From assembly GCA_041591915.1 (NCBI GenBank), contig JBFHRB010000010.1, forward strand, positions 1 through 26,833: a stretch of 26,833 nucleotides of DNA. Direction: 5' to 3'. Origin of the DNA: JBFHRB01 sp041591915. Lineage in GTDB: Bacteria > Actinomycetota > Nitriliruptoria > Nitriliruptorales > Nitriliruptoraceae. This document shows positions 6,758 to 13,554 of this stretch, in pieces (the stretch's first letter is position 1; each line of letters starts with the position of its first letter). The notes beneath the pieces were generated by a model. That model did no database searches and had not been told where the DNA came from. It worked only from the letters and a program-made list of their open reading frames with translations. A program made the translations under genes and the position numbers.

Positions 6758-8355
6758 CGCCCGGGCGCACGGCGGGCCTGCTCGCCCTCGCATCCGGGTT
6801 CGCTGGCCTGTGGGCCCATCCCCCCTTCGGGGCGTGGCCGCTCGTCTTCCTCCAGGTCCCGCTCCTGCTCGGGGCCGTGGCGATCGTCCGTCACGCCGGC
6901 GACGTCGGCGCGGCCGCTCCGATCCGGCTCGGCCTGCTCTCCGGCATCGTCACGTTCGGCCCCATGCTGGGCTGGCTCGTCGAGCCCGCCGGCTACCTCG
7001 CGCTCTTCCTGCTGACGCTGATCCAGGCACTGTGGATCGGCCTGTTCGCGCTCGTCGCGAGCCGCTGGGTGCTGTCCTCGTGGGTCGTGCTCGTGGCGCC
7101 CGTGGTCTGGACCGGCATCGAGGCCTGGCGTGGGATCGCGATCCTGAACGGGTTCGACTGGGGCGCGCTCGGCTACGCACACGCCGGGGGCTCGTGGCTC
7201 CTGCCGATGGGCCGCATCCTCGGGATGCGTGGCCTGACGCTCTTCACGGTGCTGATCGGTGTGCTGCTCTTCGACGCCGTGCGTCGTGGCCTCGTGGCGA
7301 CGCACGGCCTCGAAGGTTCGGCCGTGGACCGCTTCAACGCGACGTTGCCCCACAGCCAGCCGCCGCTCCTGGGCTTCGTCGCCGCACTCATCGTCGCCAC
7401 GCTGATCAGCGTCGAACCCCCGGCGACGGAGGGGACGCTCGACGTCCTGGCGGTCCAGGGGAACGACCAGTTGCGCTGGACCGGGGGCGCCGCCGAGGAG
7501 GACGCCTACATCGCCTCGACGCACGCCGCGCTCACCGCGGCGGCCATCGAGGAGGGGGGCGTGCCGGACCTCGTCGTGTGGCCGGAGTCCAGCGTGGACC
7601 GCGACCCCTACGCAGCCCGGGGGGCCGACCTGCTCCCCGCCGTCACGTCGACCGCCGCATTGCTGGGGGACCGCGGCACGCTGGTCTTCGGCAGCAACCT
7701 CGACGGTCCGCGCGAGCGCACGTTCCTGAACTCGGTGGTGGTGGCGGACGTCGACGGGAGCGTGCGCGACCGCTACGTCAAGCACCACCTCGTGCCGTTC
7801 GGCGAGTACGTGCCCTGGCGTGAGGTCCTCGGGGACTTCCCCCCGCTGCGACAGGTGCCGTTCGACGGCGTCCCGGGGCCGCGAGGCACCACGATCGCCG
7901 TGGACGGGGTGAGAATGGCCGTGGCCATCTGCTTCGAGACCCTCTTCGGGGACGTGGTCCGGGACAACGTCAACGCCGATGGCGGCGCCGGCCTCATCCT
8001 CGCGACGACCAACGACGCCTCCTTCGGAGAAACCGCGGAGCCGGCCCAGCACCTCGCGCAGAGCCAACTCCGTGCCGTCGAGACGGGCCGGTGGGTCGTC
8101 CACGCGGCGATCAGCGGCTCGAGCGCCTTCGTCTCGCCCGCGGGCGAGGTCCTCGATGCCACCGACCTGTTCACCGCGACGACCATCCGCCGTGACATCC
8201 CATTGGCCCAGGGGCGTACGCCCTTCCTCGTGCTCGGCGACGCCGTCGGCGTACTGACCCGGGTGGCCGTCGTCGCCTACCTTCTGGCGGCCCTGTCGCT
8301 GTCACTCGTCCGACGCCGACAGCGCGACGTGGACCACGCGGAGATCGTGTCCTGA
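6679..8355 (+). CDS. lnt: Apolipoprotein N-acyltransferase
   Basis: The enzyme adds the third acyl chain to the N-terminal cysteine of lipoproteins at the membrane. About 200 N-terminal residues contain several hydrophobic segments, followed by a nitrilase-type catalytic domain and a final membrane helix (about 524-545). The catalytic triad is present: E303 in VVWPESS, K368 in RYVKHHLVPFGEYVPW and C418 in VAICFETLFGD. The start is uncertain. The TTG at 6679 is preferred because a perfect AAGGAGG (6662-6668) lies 10 bases upstream, inside the DUF4193 gene. GTG 6688 or a CTG at 6739 are alternatives, and all place the start within the upstream gene. The stop overlaps the mannose synthase start. 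In mycobacteria Lnt and Ppm1 are one two-domain protein or neighbours. Confidence 0.92.
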   Translation: MHLVLPREGPVPARRHEGDALSRLRLTPGRTAGLLALASGFAGLWAHPPFGAWPLVFLQVPLLLGAVAIVRHAGDVGAAAPIRLGLLSGIVTFGPMLGWLVEPAGYLALFLLTLIQALWIGLFALVASRWVLSSWVVLVAPVVWTGIEAWRGIAILNGFDWGALGYAHAGGSWLLPMGRILGMRGLTLFTVLIGVLLFDAVRRGLVATHGLEGSAVDRFNATLPHSQPPLLGFVAALIVATLISVEPPATEGTLDVLAVQGNDQLRWTGGAAEEDAYIASTHAALTAAAIEEGGVPDLVVWPESSVDRDPYAARGADLLPAVTSTAALLGDRGTLVFGSNLDGPRERTFLNSVVVADVDGSVRDRYVKHHLVPFGEYVPWREVLGDFPPLRQVPFDGVPGPRGTTIAVDGVRMAVAICFETLFGDVVRDNVNADGGAGLILATTNDASFGETAEPAQHLAQSQLRAVETGRWVVHAAISGSSAFVSPAGEVLDATDLFTATTIRRDIPLAQGRTPFLVLGDAVGVLTRVAVVAYLLAALSLSLVRRRQRDVDHAEIVS

Positions 8356-9122
8356 AGGCCATCGTCGTCATCCCGACCTACAACGAGGCGCGATCGCTGC
8401 CCGTCGTCGTCGCGCGTGCCCGGGAAGCGGCCCCTGAGGTGGACGTGCTCGTCGTCGACGACAACTCGCCCGACGGGACGGGGCGCATCGCCGACGACTT
8501 GGCAGCGAAGGATCCCGCGGTCGACGTCGTGCACCGCCCGGCGAAGGGCGGGCTCGGGCCCGCCTACCGGGAGGGACTCGGCCTCGCGCTCCAGCGCGGC
8601 TACGACGTGGCCGTCGAGATGGACGCCGACCTCTCGCACGACCCGGCGGACCTGCCCCAACTGATCGCGGCCACGGAGACGGCCGATCTGGTCATCGGCA
8701 GCCGGTACGTGCCCGGCGGCTCCATCGAGAACTGGCCGGCGCACCGCCTCGCGTTGTCATCGTGGGGCAACCGGTACGTCAAGGCCGCGACGGGCATCCC
8801 CGTGCGGGACGCGACGAGCGGCTTCCGGGCCATGCGGCGAGAGCTCCTCGAGGAGATCCCCATCACGGGGCTGCGGTCCGACGGCTACAGCTTCCAGCTC
8901 GAGACGGTCGTCCGCGCCTGGACCGACGGCTGGCTGATCCGCGAACTGCCGATCACGTTCGTCGAACGGCGAGACGGGGCGAGCAAGATCAGCCGCGCCA
9001 TCGTCGTCGAGGCCCTCTGGCGCGTGGCCGTGTGGGGCCTCAGGACGCCGCGCTCGCGCCCCGTCCCGCACCCCCGTTCGGTTGCGGCACGGGTCGACAC
9101 CATCGGGGACGAGGTCGGGTAG
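8352..9122 (+). CDS. ppm1: Polyprenol-phosphate mannose synthase-like GT2 glycosyltransferase
   Basis: The 256-residue family 2 glycosyltransferase resembles DPM1/Ppm1, which moves mannose from GDP-mannose to polyprenyl phosphate. Motifs: IVVIPTYNEA (about 4-13), VLVVDDNSPDGTG (about 31-43), VEMDADLSHDP holding the metal-binding DAD, GSRYVPGGSIENW, and the C-terminal RDGASKISR. There is no membrane domain after the catalytic part, as in DPM1-type soluble forms. No ATG, GTG or TTG lies in frame upstream of the IPTYNE motif. The only start that keeps it is the CTG at 8352, which overlaps the lnt stop (CTGA) and has GGAG 8 bases upstream. The next GTG, at 8439, would delete the first strand of the fold. 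Lnt-Ppm1 adjacency supports the assignment. Other sugar donors remain possible. Confidence 0.88.
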   Translation: MKAIVVIPTYNEARSLPVVVARAREAAPEVDVLVVDDNSPDGTGRIADDLAAKDPAVDVVHRPAKGGLGPAYREGLGLALQRGYDVAVEMDADLSHDPADLPQLIAATETADLVIGSRYVPGGSIENWPAHRLALSSWGNRYVKAATGIPVRDATSGFRAMRRELLEEIPITGLRSDGYSFQLETVVRAWTDGWLIRELPITFVERRDGASKISRAIVVEALWRVAVWGLRTPRSRPVPHPRSVAARVDTIGDEVG

Positions 9123-9125
9123 CCT
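9120..9125 (+). promoter_or_regulatory. Candidate -10 box for tRNA-Glu
   Basis: GGTAGCCT overlaps the stop of the mannose synthase gene and precedes the tRNA by 62 bases. TCGACA at 9094-9099 could be a -35, but the 20-base spacer is long. Confidence 0.35.
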
Positions 9126-9187
9126 GCGCCACCCACGAGGGTTCCCCGGCGGTGCCGGAGCGCTCCGAGCGACGCCCGGACCTTCGA

Positions 9188-9260
9188 GCCCCCATCGTCC
9201 AGCGGCCTAGGATTCCACCCTTTCAAGGTGGCGACACGGGTTCGAATCCCGTTGGGGGTG
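9188..9260 (+). tRNA. tRNA-Glu (anticodon TTC)
   Basis: A 73-base cloverleaf can be folded by eye. The acceptor stem GCCCCCA (9188-9194) pairs with TGGGGGT (9253-9259), with a G-T wobble at the first pair, and the discriminator is G9260. The anticodon stem CCACC/GGTGG (9215-9219/9227-9231) encloses the loop CTTTCAA with anticodon TTC at 9222-9224. The T-arm contains GGTTCGAATCC. CCA is not encoded. The sequence closely resembles other actinobacterial tRNA-Glu genes. The neighbour downstream is an unknown protein gene, 47 bases away. Confidence 0.96.
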
Positions 9261-9307
9261 CGTAGCAACGCTTCCGCCATCCACCGTCCATCAGTACCGG
9301 AGCACGC

Positions 9308-9778
9308 GTGGCCAAGAACACCGAGATCGAGGTCCCGATCGAGCGCCAGAAGGCCGCGCAGGCCGCTGGCAACTTCGAGCTGGACGACCTGCCCGGCCGG
9401 CTCAAGGAGCCCGCTGCGGCCGTCCGCGTGGGGAAGACCCCGGCCGCCGACAAGGCCATCAAGGGTGTCCGCACGCTCAAGGGCATCGCCAAGCTCAAGC
9501 CCGGCCAGGTCATCGCGAACTACGGCCGATCGGAGTCCCGCTGGGCCTCCGACTACCAGAAGAAGCGCGCCGGCAACGCGGACTTCTTCGAGCTCCTGAG
9601 CTACGCGCGACAGATCATCGGGCTCGACGAGAAGGGCAACCTCCAGATCTGCCTGATGGGCCACGCCGGCCAGGGCCCGTGCATCCCGTTGTGGGTCCCG
9701 CGTGAAGAGGTGACCCTCACCGTCCAGCCGAACGACATCATCCTGCGCTTCGACGACATGTCGTTCGAGTGGGGTTGA
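9308..9778 (+). CDS. Conserved-looking protein of unknown function
   Basis: I do not recognise this 156-residue protein. It starts at GTG 9308 with GGAG 6 bases upstream. The first 85 residues are rich in Lys, Ala and Arg with mixed charge (IERQKAAQAAGNFELDDL, GIAKLKPGQV). The second half is more compact and hydrophobic: DFFELLSYARQIIGL, NLQICLMGHAGQGPCIPLW, then EEVTLTVQPNDIILRFDDMS near the end, suggesting beta strands. There is no signal peptide or membrane segment. C117 and C127 (approximate) are the only cysteines, in a GHAGQGPC loop. Codon use matches the neighbours. Its stop overlaps the hisN start (TGATG), so the two are probably cotranscribed and coupled. Confidence 0.8.
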   Translation: MAKNTEIEVPIERQKAAQAAGNFELDDLPGRLKEPAAAVRVGKTPAADKAIKGVRTLKGIAKLKPGQVIANYGRSESRWASDYQKKRAGNADFFELLSYARQIIGLDEKGNLQICLMGHAGQGPCIPLWVPREEVTLTVQPNDIILRFDDMSFEWG

Positions 9779-10563
9779 TGGCAGGGGACTTCCAGGACGA
9801 GCTGGCCTTCGCCCACGAGCTCGCCGACCTCGCCGACGCCGTCACGCTGCCGGCCTTCCACCGCGGACTCGACGTCGAGACCAAGGAGGACGGCACGCCG
9901 GTCACGGCGGCCGATCGCGAGGCCGAGCGCGTGATGCGCGCCGCCATCCGCGCCCGCTTCCCCGGTCACGCCGTCCTCGGGGAGGAGGACGGCCTTGATG
10001 GTCCCGAGGGTGCCCCCACGTGGATCCTCGACCCCATCGACGGGACGAAGAACTTCATCACCGGCATGCCCGTGTACGGCACGCTGATCGCCCTGCAGGT
10101 CGAGGGCGAAGGTGTGGTCGGCGTCTGCTCGGCACCCGCCCTCGGCACCCGCTGGGACGGCGTTGCGGGTGGGGGCGCGCGCCAGGACGGCCGTCCGATC
10201 CGGGTCTCCGACGTCACCCGACTCGCCGAGGCGCAGGTCTGCTTCGGGGGGCTGAACTACTTCGCCGACCGCGGCCTCCTCGGCGTCGTCGAACGGCTGG
10301 CGACCCAGACCGGGCGGCAGCGCGGCTTCGGCGACTTCTGGCAGCACTGCCTGGTCGCGTCGGGCCACGTCGAGGCAGCGCTCGAGGCAGCCGTGAGCCT
10401 GTGGGACCTCGCCGCGATCCAGGTGATCGTCGAGGCCGCGGGTGGGCGCTTCACGTCGCTCGCGGGCGAGCGCACGGCGTCGGGCGGCGACGCCATCTCG
10501 AGCAACGGGCACCTGCACGAGGCCGCCCTGGCGCTCGTGGGCGACGCGTCCACAGGCGCCTGA
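9778..10563 (+). CDS. hisN: Histidinol-phosphatase, inositol-monophosphatase type
   Basis: This 261-residue magnesium-dependent phosphatase of the IMPase superfamily has GEE (E69, E70), the DPIDGT metal motif at 85-90 followed by KNF, and the C-terminal LWDLAA with D210. The segment GFGDFWQHCLVASGHVEAALE (split in the protein at about 183-203) resembles HisN-type enzymes that dephosphorylate histidinol phosphate in histidine synthesis, more than inositol or sulfite-nucleotide phosphatases. The ATG at 9778 overlaps the stop of the unknown gene; an in-frame GTG three codons upstream is less likely. No other his genes are in the window. Inositol-1-phosphatase activity is the main alternative. 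Confidence 0.85.
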   Translation: MAGDFQDELAFAHELADLADAVTLPAFHRGLDVETKEDGTPVTAADREAERVMRAAIRARFPGHAVLGEEDGLDGPEGAPTWILDPIDGTKNFITGMPVYGTLIALQVEGEGVVGVCSAPALGTRWDGVAGGGARQDGRPIRVSDVTRLAEAQVCFGGLNYFADRGLLGVVERLATQTGRQRGFGDFWQHCLVASGHVEAALEAAVSLWDLAAIQVIVEAAGGRFTSLAGERTASGGDAISSNGHLHEAALALVGDASTGA

Positions 10564-10595
10564 CACTCCTCCTCCGCCGGGTCACACCCACTGGG

Positions 10596-10601
10596 TACCG
10601 T
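10596..10601 (+). promoter_or_regulatory. Candidate -10 box giving a leaderless transcript
   Basis: GGTACCGT ends 7 bases before the ATG at 10609. With usual -10 spacing the transcript would begin at or next to the start codon, the arrangement of leaderless actinobacterial mRNAs. No Shine-Dalgarno site precedes the ATG, in agreement. Confidence 0.45.
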
Positions 10602-10608
10602 GGCGACC

Positions 10609-11646
10609 ATGAGCACGGCCACCGAGACCACCGACGACGCCGCTGGGCCTCCTGAGCCCGGCGCGGCCCCGCCGGAGCCCGCGCCGAGCGACCGGGACGG
10701 CCAGACCTCGCTGCCGGACATGGGCGAACTCGAGCCCACCTCGCCGCCCCTCATCGACGACCAGGGCCGCGTCCGCCTGTCGTTCAGCCGCATCGAGTCG
10801 TACACGAACTGCCCGGCGAAGTTCCGGTACGCCTACATCGACCGCATCCCCGGCCAGCCGTCGCCGTCGCTGTCGTTCGGGACGTCGATCCACAGCGTGC
10901 TCGAACGGTTCTACAAGCAGCCGGTCCAGAAGCCGCCCAGTGTCGAGAAGATGCTCGGATGGCTGAAGGAGGAGTGGGAGTCCGAGGGCTTCGAGGGCGT
11001 CTCCCGCACCTTCCAGCTCGAGTGGTACGAGCATGCGCGCGATGTCCTGGCTCGCTTCCACTTCCGCGAGGCACCGAACTACCGACTCCCCGCCGCCACC
11101 GAGCAGTGGTTCGACCTCCCCGTCGAGGACGTGGCGGTGGTCGTCGGTTCGATCGACCGCGTCGCCGCCGACGACCACGGCGCGCTCGAGGTCATCGACT
11201 ACAAGACCAACAAGCGGGCCAAGACCGTCGAGCAGGTCCGCAACTCGCTGCAGCTGGCCATCTACGCCATGGCGTGCGAACACCTCTACGGCCAGCTGCC
11301 CCGGTTCGTCACGCTCTACTTCGTGGTCCCGGGCATCCCGGTCCGGGTGCCGATCGAGGACGTCGACCTCGATCGCGCCCGGCGGGTGATCATCGAGACC
11401 GCCGAGCGGGTACGCGCCGAGGCGTACGACCCCACCCCCAACCGACTCTGCGACTGGTGCGACTACCGGGCCAGCTGCCCGGCGTGGGAGGGAGAGGGCC
11501 CCGAGGTCCTCGGTGAGGCCGAGCGGCAGCTCGTGACGCTGCGCCGCAGGATCAAGCGCGACGTGCGTGCCATGCGCGAGCTGGAGGCAGGCGTGGAGCG
11601 GCTGCGAGAACGTGTCCGTCGGTCCGAGGAGGACCCGGCGAGCTGA
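10609..11646 (+). CDS. RecB-family PD-(D/E)XK nuclease with Fe-S cluster cysteines
   Basis: The 345-residue protein has a disordered Pro/Glu-rich N-terminus (1-50), then a RecB/Cas4-type nuclease domain: LSFSRIESYTNCPAKF, FGTSIHSVLERF with H95, VGSIDRV with D183, LEVIDYKTNK with D197 and K199, and the QxxxY motif LQLAIYAMA. Four cysteines, C68, C281, C284 and C290 (LCDWCDYRASCPAW), fit the 4Fe-4S cluster seen in AddB- and Cas4-like nucleases. A short coiled tail of Arg/Glu follows. It should cut DNA, likely as a single-strand exonuclease in repair. No helicase partner and no CRISPR array are nearby, so it is a stand-alone actinobacterial type. The ATG at 10609 is preferred over a GTG three codons earlier because of the -10 box position. 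Confidence 0.87.
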   Translation: MSTATETTDDAAGPPEPGAAPPEPAPSDRDGQTSLPDMGELEPTSPPLIDDQGRVRLSFSRIESYTNCPAKFRYAYIDRIPGQPSPSLSFGTSIHSVLERFYKQPVQKPPSVEKMLGWLKEEWESEGFEGVSRTFQLEWYEHARDVLARFHFREAPNYRLPAATEQWFDLPVEDVAVVVGSIDRVAADDHGALEVIDYKTNKRAKTVEQVRNSLQLAIYAMACEHLYGQLPRFVTLYFVVPGIPVRVPIEDVDLDRARRVIIETAERVRAEAYDPTPNRLCDWCDYRASCPAWEGEGPEVLGEAERQLVTLRRRIKRDVRAMRELEAGVERLRERVRRSEEDPAS

Positions 11647-11657
11647 GCCCGCGTGGC

Positions 11658-11663
11658 TAGGCT
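11658..11663 (+). promoter_or_regulatory. Candidate -10 box for the SRPBCC unit
   Basis: GCTAGGCT lies 36 bases before the ATG at 11699 and 12 bases after the nuclease stop, matching the recurring box. It suggests that the next three genes form their own transcription unit. Confidence 0.35.
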
Positions 11664-11698
11664 CCCGCCGACCACCACAGCGACGGGAGCAGCACCCC

Positions 11699-12130
11699 AT
11701 GGGCGAGCGCGTGAAGGACGACATCGTCGTCAAGGCCCCGGCCGACAAGGTCTGGGCGGCCATCAACGACCTGGATGCCTACACCCAGTGGGCCGACGGC
11801 GTGAAGAGCGTCGAGGTCGTCGACACCGACGACGAGGGTCGACCCGCGAAGGCGAAGTTCCACGTCGACGCCAAGGTGCTCGAGGTGAAGTACACGCTGG
11901 TGTACTCGTACGGCGAGAACGTCGTGTCGTGGGAGCTGACCGAGGGCGATCAGCTGAGCCAGCTCGATGGCTCCTACACGCTCGAACCGCAGGGCGACAG
12001 CACCAAGGTGACGTATGCGCTCGAGCTCGACGCGACGATCCCGCTCCCGGGCTTCCTGAAGAAGCGCGGTGCGAAGCAGATCCTCGACACGGGCCTCAAG
12101 GGCCTCAAGAAGCGCGCCGAGTCCCTCTGA
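11699..12130 (+). CDS. SRPBCC-fold (START/polyketide-cyclase-like) protein
   Basis: This 143-residue protein has the layout of the small SRPBCC superfamily: first strand RVKDDIVVKAPADKVWAAI, an LDAYTQWADGVKSVEVV helix-strand passage, several central strands and a long C-terminal amphipathic helix (ILDTGLKGLKKRAESL). The fold forms a hydrophobic pocket, and members bind lipids or other small ligands or act as cyclases. Nothing here names the ligand. The ATG at 11699 has GGGAG 9 bases upstream. Another SRPBCC protein lies at 25181-25630, with little sequence in common beyond the fold. The coiled-coil gene begins 2 bases after its stop. Confidence 0.85.
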   Translation: MGERVKDDIVVKAPADKVWAAINDLDAYTQWADGVKSVEVVDTDDEGRPAKAKFHVDAKVLEVKYTLVYSYGENVVSWELTEGDQLSQLDGSYTLEPQGDSTKVTYALELDATIPLPGFLKKRGAKQILDTGLKGLKKRAESL

Positions 12131-12132
12131 GG

Positions 12133-12471
12133 ATGGTGCGGGCGACGAAGGACGAGGTCGAGGCGGCGTACTTCACGCTGCTGCGAGCCCGTGAGCGCGT
12201 GAGCTCACTCCAGCGGTACGCGGAGTTCCTCGAGCGTGAGCAGCTGCGGCTCGACCGCTTCGTCGCCGACGGCGACGCCCTCGACGCACACGTCGACGCC
12301 GCCCTCCGCCGCTCGTTGCGCCACACCGACCGCCCACTGGCACAGGCGATCAAGTCCCGACGCGACGTGATGGTCGAGGAGCTCAAGCGCCTCCCGGAAC
12401 GCCTCCGGGCGGCGGAGGAGTTCGTCAACGAGTGCGAGGAGGAGCACCAGCGCCTCCGGGCTCGTGGCTGA
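12133..12471 (+). CDS. Small charged coiled-coil protein, unknown function
   Basis: The ATG at 12133 is 2 bases after the SRPBCC stop and opens a 112-residue, almost wholly helical and highly charged protein. Heptad-like stretches run through VEAAYFTLLRARERVSSL, AQAIKSRRDVMVEELKRL and the Glu/Arg-rich C-terminus. There is no signal peptide, membrane segment or cysteine cluster, only a single cysteine near the end. I do not recognise a family. It sits between the SRPBCC gene and a ParS/MbcA-like gene (6-base gap). It does not look like a RES-domain toxin, which would be larger and mixed alpha/beta. Tight spacing suggests joint expression, and the protein may be a binding partner of a neighbour. 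Confidence 0.72.
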   Translation: MVRATKDEVEAAYFTLLRARERVSSLQRYAEFLEREQLRLDRFVADGDALDAHVDAALRRSLRHTDRPLAQAIKSRRDVMVEELKRLPERLRAAEEFVNECEEEHQRLRARG

Positions 12472-12477
12472 CGGCCG

Positions 12478-12768
12478 ATGTACCGCGACGACCCGCTCGA
12501 GCAGGAGCAGGAGCTGCGTGACGTGGCCGGTGACGACGCCGTGGACGTGCTGATCGCCGCTCGCCGTGAGCTGGAGGACGACCCGGTCGAGGCGGCCCTC
12601 GATGCCCTGCGCGTGCTCCAGGGGTGGGTGGACGACGATGCGGCCGGCGCCTGGTTCACGTCGTCACAGCGCCGACTGGACGGCCAGACGCCCATCGAGG
12701 CGCTGGCCGAGGGCGCGACCGACGACGTCCTGGACGCAGCCCGTCGGTGGGCGGCGGCCCAGGGCTGA
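12478..12768 (+). CDS. Protein with a ParS/MbcA-like (DUF2384-type) C-terminal domain
   Basis: The 96-residue protein has an acidic helical N-terminal half (LEQEQELRDVAGDD) and a C-terminal segment from about W59, WFTSSQRRLDGQTPIEAL, then a helix ending RRWAAAQG. The pattern W, two to five residues, LxGxTPxEAL, helix, matches the toxin-binding domain of Xre/MbcA/ParS antitoxins as I recall it. A DNA-binding helix-turn-helix is not evident, and no RES-type toxin gene is adjacent. It may be a domesticated regulator or adaptor rather than an antitoxin. It starts 6 bases after the coiled-coil gene and ends the unit; 158 bases of non-coding DNA follow. Confidence 0.72.
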   Translation: MYRDDPLEQEQELRDVAGDDAVDVLIAARRELEDDPVEAALDALRVLQGWVDDDAAGAWFTSSQRRLDGQTPIEALAEGATDDVLDAARRWAAAQG

Positions 12769-12822
12769 GCTGCTCGAGCGCGCGGCGTGCGCTGCCGGGG
12801 CCGCTGACCGCGCAGCGTCGGG

Positions 12823-12828
12823 TACGCT
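12823..12828 (+). promoter_or_regulatory. Candidate -10 box before the cold-shock-like gene
   Basis: GGTACGCT would give a leader of about 92 bases before the ATG at 12927. Long leaders are common for cold-shock genes, but no conserved cold-box was recognised here. Confidence 0.3.
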
Positions 12829-12926
12829 GATCGGGTCCTGGACGCGTCTGGCGCGCCGCATCCCTGCCTCCGGCCCGCGGCCGCACGCCGTCAGCGTCAT
12901 CACCACAGACCTACGAGGTACACAGC

Positions 12927-13235
12927 ATGGCCACCGGTCGCATCAAGACCTACGACGCCGAGGGCAAGTTCGGCTTCATCGCTCCCGACAGCGGGGACAA
13001 GGACCTCTACGTCGCCGCGGACCAGCTCGAGGGCACGCCCTCGCCGGGTGCGCTCGTCTCGTTCGAGGTCCAGGAGACCGAGGGCAAGGACCGACACGTC
13101 GCACTCAACGTCAAGGTCGAGTCCGAGGCGCCGCGCTTCAACCCCGTCGGCCGCACGATGGCGGCTCCGCCGACCTGGTCCGAGCTCGAAGAGCGTGACC
13201 GCCAGGCTCGCGCCGCCCGTCGTCGGCGCCGCTGA
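12927..13235 (+). CDS. Divergent cold-shock-domain protein with basic tail
   Basis: The first 65 residues follow the cold-shock fold: ATGRIKTYDAEGKFGFIAP, with an RNP1-like K-F-G-F-I at 14-18, then DLYVAADQLEG in the RNP2 place and a final strand KDRHVALNVKV. RNP1 lacks the usual extra Gly-Phe step, and RNP2 lacks the usual VFVH histidine, so nucleic-acid binding may be altered. A 37-residue extension ends in a run of arginines (RQARAARRRRR), absent from classic 67-residue Csp proteins. The ATG has GAGG 9 bases upstream. The likely role is single-stranded RNA or DNA binding; cold induction is not shown. clpS starts 4 bases after its stop. Confidence 0.85.
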   Translation: MATGRIKTYDAEGKFGFIAPDSGDKDLYVAADQLEGTPSPGALVSFEVQETEGKDRHVALNVKVESEAPRFNPVGRTMAAPPTWSELEERDRQARAARRRRR

Positions 13236-13239
13236 GCCC

Positions 13240-13554
13240 GTGCCCGCGGGGGTCGTCCACGCATCCGGGCCGGTACCGACACCGGTCCGGGAAGCGGACA
13301 CCCACGAGGAGACCACGCGCGATGGCCCGTGGGACGTCATCGTCTGGGACGACCCGGTCAACCTCATGTCGTACGTGGTGTACGTCTTCCGCAAGGTCTT
13401 CGGGTTCCCCGAGGCGGTGGCGCGCAAGCTGATGCTCGAGGTCCACAACAAGGGCCGCGCGCTCGTCGCAACGGAACCCCGCGAGATGGCGGAGATGTAC
13501 GTCCACCAGCTCCACAGCCATGGCCTTCACGCGACGATGCAGCGCTCGAAGTGA
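13240..13554 (+). CDS. clpS: ATP-dependent Clp protease adaptor ClpS
   Basis: ClpS delivers N-degron substrates to the ClpA or ClpC unfoldase. After a disordered N-terminus of about 28 residues the domain runs from DGPWDVIVWDDPVNLMSYVVYVF to the C-terminus. The acidic pocket D37-D38-P-V-N41 and H69 in LEVHNKGRA correspond to the residues that grip the substrate N-terminus in known ClpS proteins. The GTG at 13240 is the only reasonable start before the domain; it has no clear ribosome site, so coupling to the cold-shock-like gene 4 bases upstream is likely. The stop overlaps the DUF2017 start (GTGA), the usual actinobacterial clpS neighbour. Aat, which makes N-degrons, lies 6 kb away. Confidence 0.93.
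   Translation: MPAGVVHASGPVPTPVREADTHEETTRDGPWDVIVWDDPVNLMSYVVYVFRKVFGFPEAVARKLMLEVHNKGRALVATEPREMAEMYVHQLHSHGLHATMQRSK

Noticed and set aside
5020..8103. A very long open frame on the minus strand, about 1000 codons, opposite the amidohydrolase, DUF4193 and lnt
   Set aside because: Stops are rare in this frame because of the high GC content and acidic codons of the sense genes. The product is low-complexity Arg/Ser/Glu-rich, and the plus-strand genes have clear catalytic motifs.
10609..11646. Cas4 and a CRISPR system
   Set aside because: The nuclease has Cas4-like Fe-S cysteines, but no repeats or other cas genes occur. The layout fits the stand-alone RecB-type exonuclease of actinobacteria.
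12133..12471. RES-type toxin partner for the ParS/MbcA-like protein
   Set aside because: The protein is short, all helical and highly charged, without the Arg-Glu-Ser pattern or mixed fold of RES toxins.
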